A stretch of 64,000 nt of DNA. Origin: Closterium sp. NIES-65 (lineage: Eukaryota; Streptophyta; Zygnematophyceae; Desmidiales; Closteriaceae). The notes under the pieces were generated by a model. It was not told where the DNA came from. It did no database searches and saw only the letters and a list, made by a program, of their open reading frames with translations. A program made the position numbers and the translations under genes. The stretch spans positions 186,001 to 250,000 of the forward strand of contig CANXME010002053.1 in the NCBI GenBank assembly GCA_948144175.1, read 5' to 3'. Below are positions 63,986 to 64,000 of this stretch, piece by piece (position 1 is the first letter of the stretch; every line of letters starts with the position of its first letter).

Positions 63986-64000
63986 CAGCTTCGTGAGTGG

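Larger units (their letters stand above)
52795..64000 (-). mobile_element. GYP2, degenerate Ty3/gypsy chromovirus split by COP5/COP6 and COP7
   Basis: On the minus strand this is the 3' end of a GYP1-family element. Its LTR begins at 52795 (TGTTACAGGTGCAATG, reverse of the GYP1 LTR end), is interrupted at 52822 by COP5, resumes at 60927 and ends with CATTACA at 61194. A C-rich purine-tract complement and the pol 3' end follow to 62072, where COP7 begins. Its 5' part lies beyond the window. LTR and pol are clearly diverged from GYP1, so it is older. Confidence 0.82.
62073..64000 (+). mobile_element. COP7, Ty1/copia retrotransposon inserted in GYP2, runs off the window
   Basis: Its 123-bp LTR starts TGTCAGAACTATGC and ends TTCTGACA at 62195. 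Five bases GTTGC (62068-62072) are the candidate target duplication; the partner lies outside the window. Leader and gag are present and gag is undamaged, so this may be the most intact copia copy here. Confidence 0.88.

Overview
The window is nuclear DNA of a eukaryote in the green lineage. Supporting signs: GT-AG introns, LTR retrotransposons with the classic plant-type primer binding site (TGGTATCAGAGC and variants), a chromodomain Ty3/gypsy element, a PIF/Harbinger transposon with a TTA target duplication, plant-type telo-box/TTTAGGG motifs, and a large LEA-type gene. High GC, triplet-rich low-complexity coding sequence and the Gly-rich copia Gag proteins would fit a streptophyte alga (for example a zygnematophyte) or a bryophyte; the species cannot be fixed from sequence alone. 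Element names below (COP1-7, GYP1-2, HARB1, TRIM1) are labels for this window only.

Layout. (1) 417-2840 (+): a Ser-rich gene of unknown function. (2) 3092-27255: about 24 kb of transposons inserted into a convergent intergenic gap that was only about 0.76 kb long. COP1 (3092-9969) carries a small non-autonomous element, TRIM1 (8715-9947), inside its 3' LTR. A Harbinger transposon, HARB1, has its two ends at 10038 and 27255. It holds a solo LTR inside its transposase gene and COP2 (13318-27052). COP2 holds the minus-strand COP3 (17436-25078), which holds a plus-strand COP4 fragment (17958-20903). Target duplications define every complete insertion. (3) 27708-29744 (-): a three-exon gene for a tail-anchored coiled-coil protein; its last exon is triplicated. 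(4) 31136-34513 (+): a five-exon LEA-like gene of 915 codons followed by decayed tandem copies of its 3' end. (5) 35195-40716 (+): GYP1, a nearly intact young chromovirus with an apparent -1 frameshift signal between gag and pol. (6) 41334-50566 (-): two related genes whose products align block by block with eukaryotic-type family I soluble inorganic pyrophosphatase but have lost catalytic aspartates and gained very long low-complexity inserts and tails. (7) 50980-52794: an unassigned exon-like ORF and AT-richer intergenic DNA with two strong inverted repeats. (8) 52795 to the end: a second chromovirus, GYP2 (-), split by COP5 (-, non-autonomous), which is itself split by COP6 (+). GYP2 is split again by COP7 (+), which runs off the window.

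How it fits together. Host genes occupy about 17 kb; most of the rest is nested retrotransposons. In the part where host gene order is clear, both transposon clusters sit between the 3' ends of convergent genes, while the divergent and tandem gaps are free of them. The copia families differ in LTR sequence but share a short LTR core (a TAGTGGGG box, a GGGTAC box and a telo-box), the same polypurine tract context and long GC-rich minisatellites in the 5' leader. The most novel host feature is the pair of pyrophosphatase-like genes, which look like pseudoenzymes.
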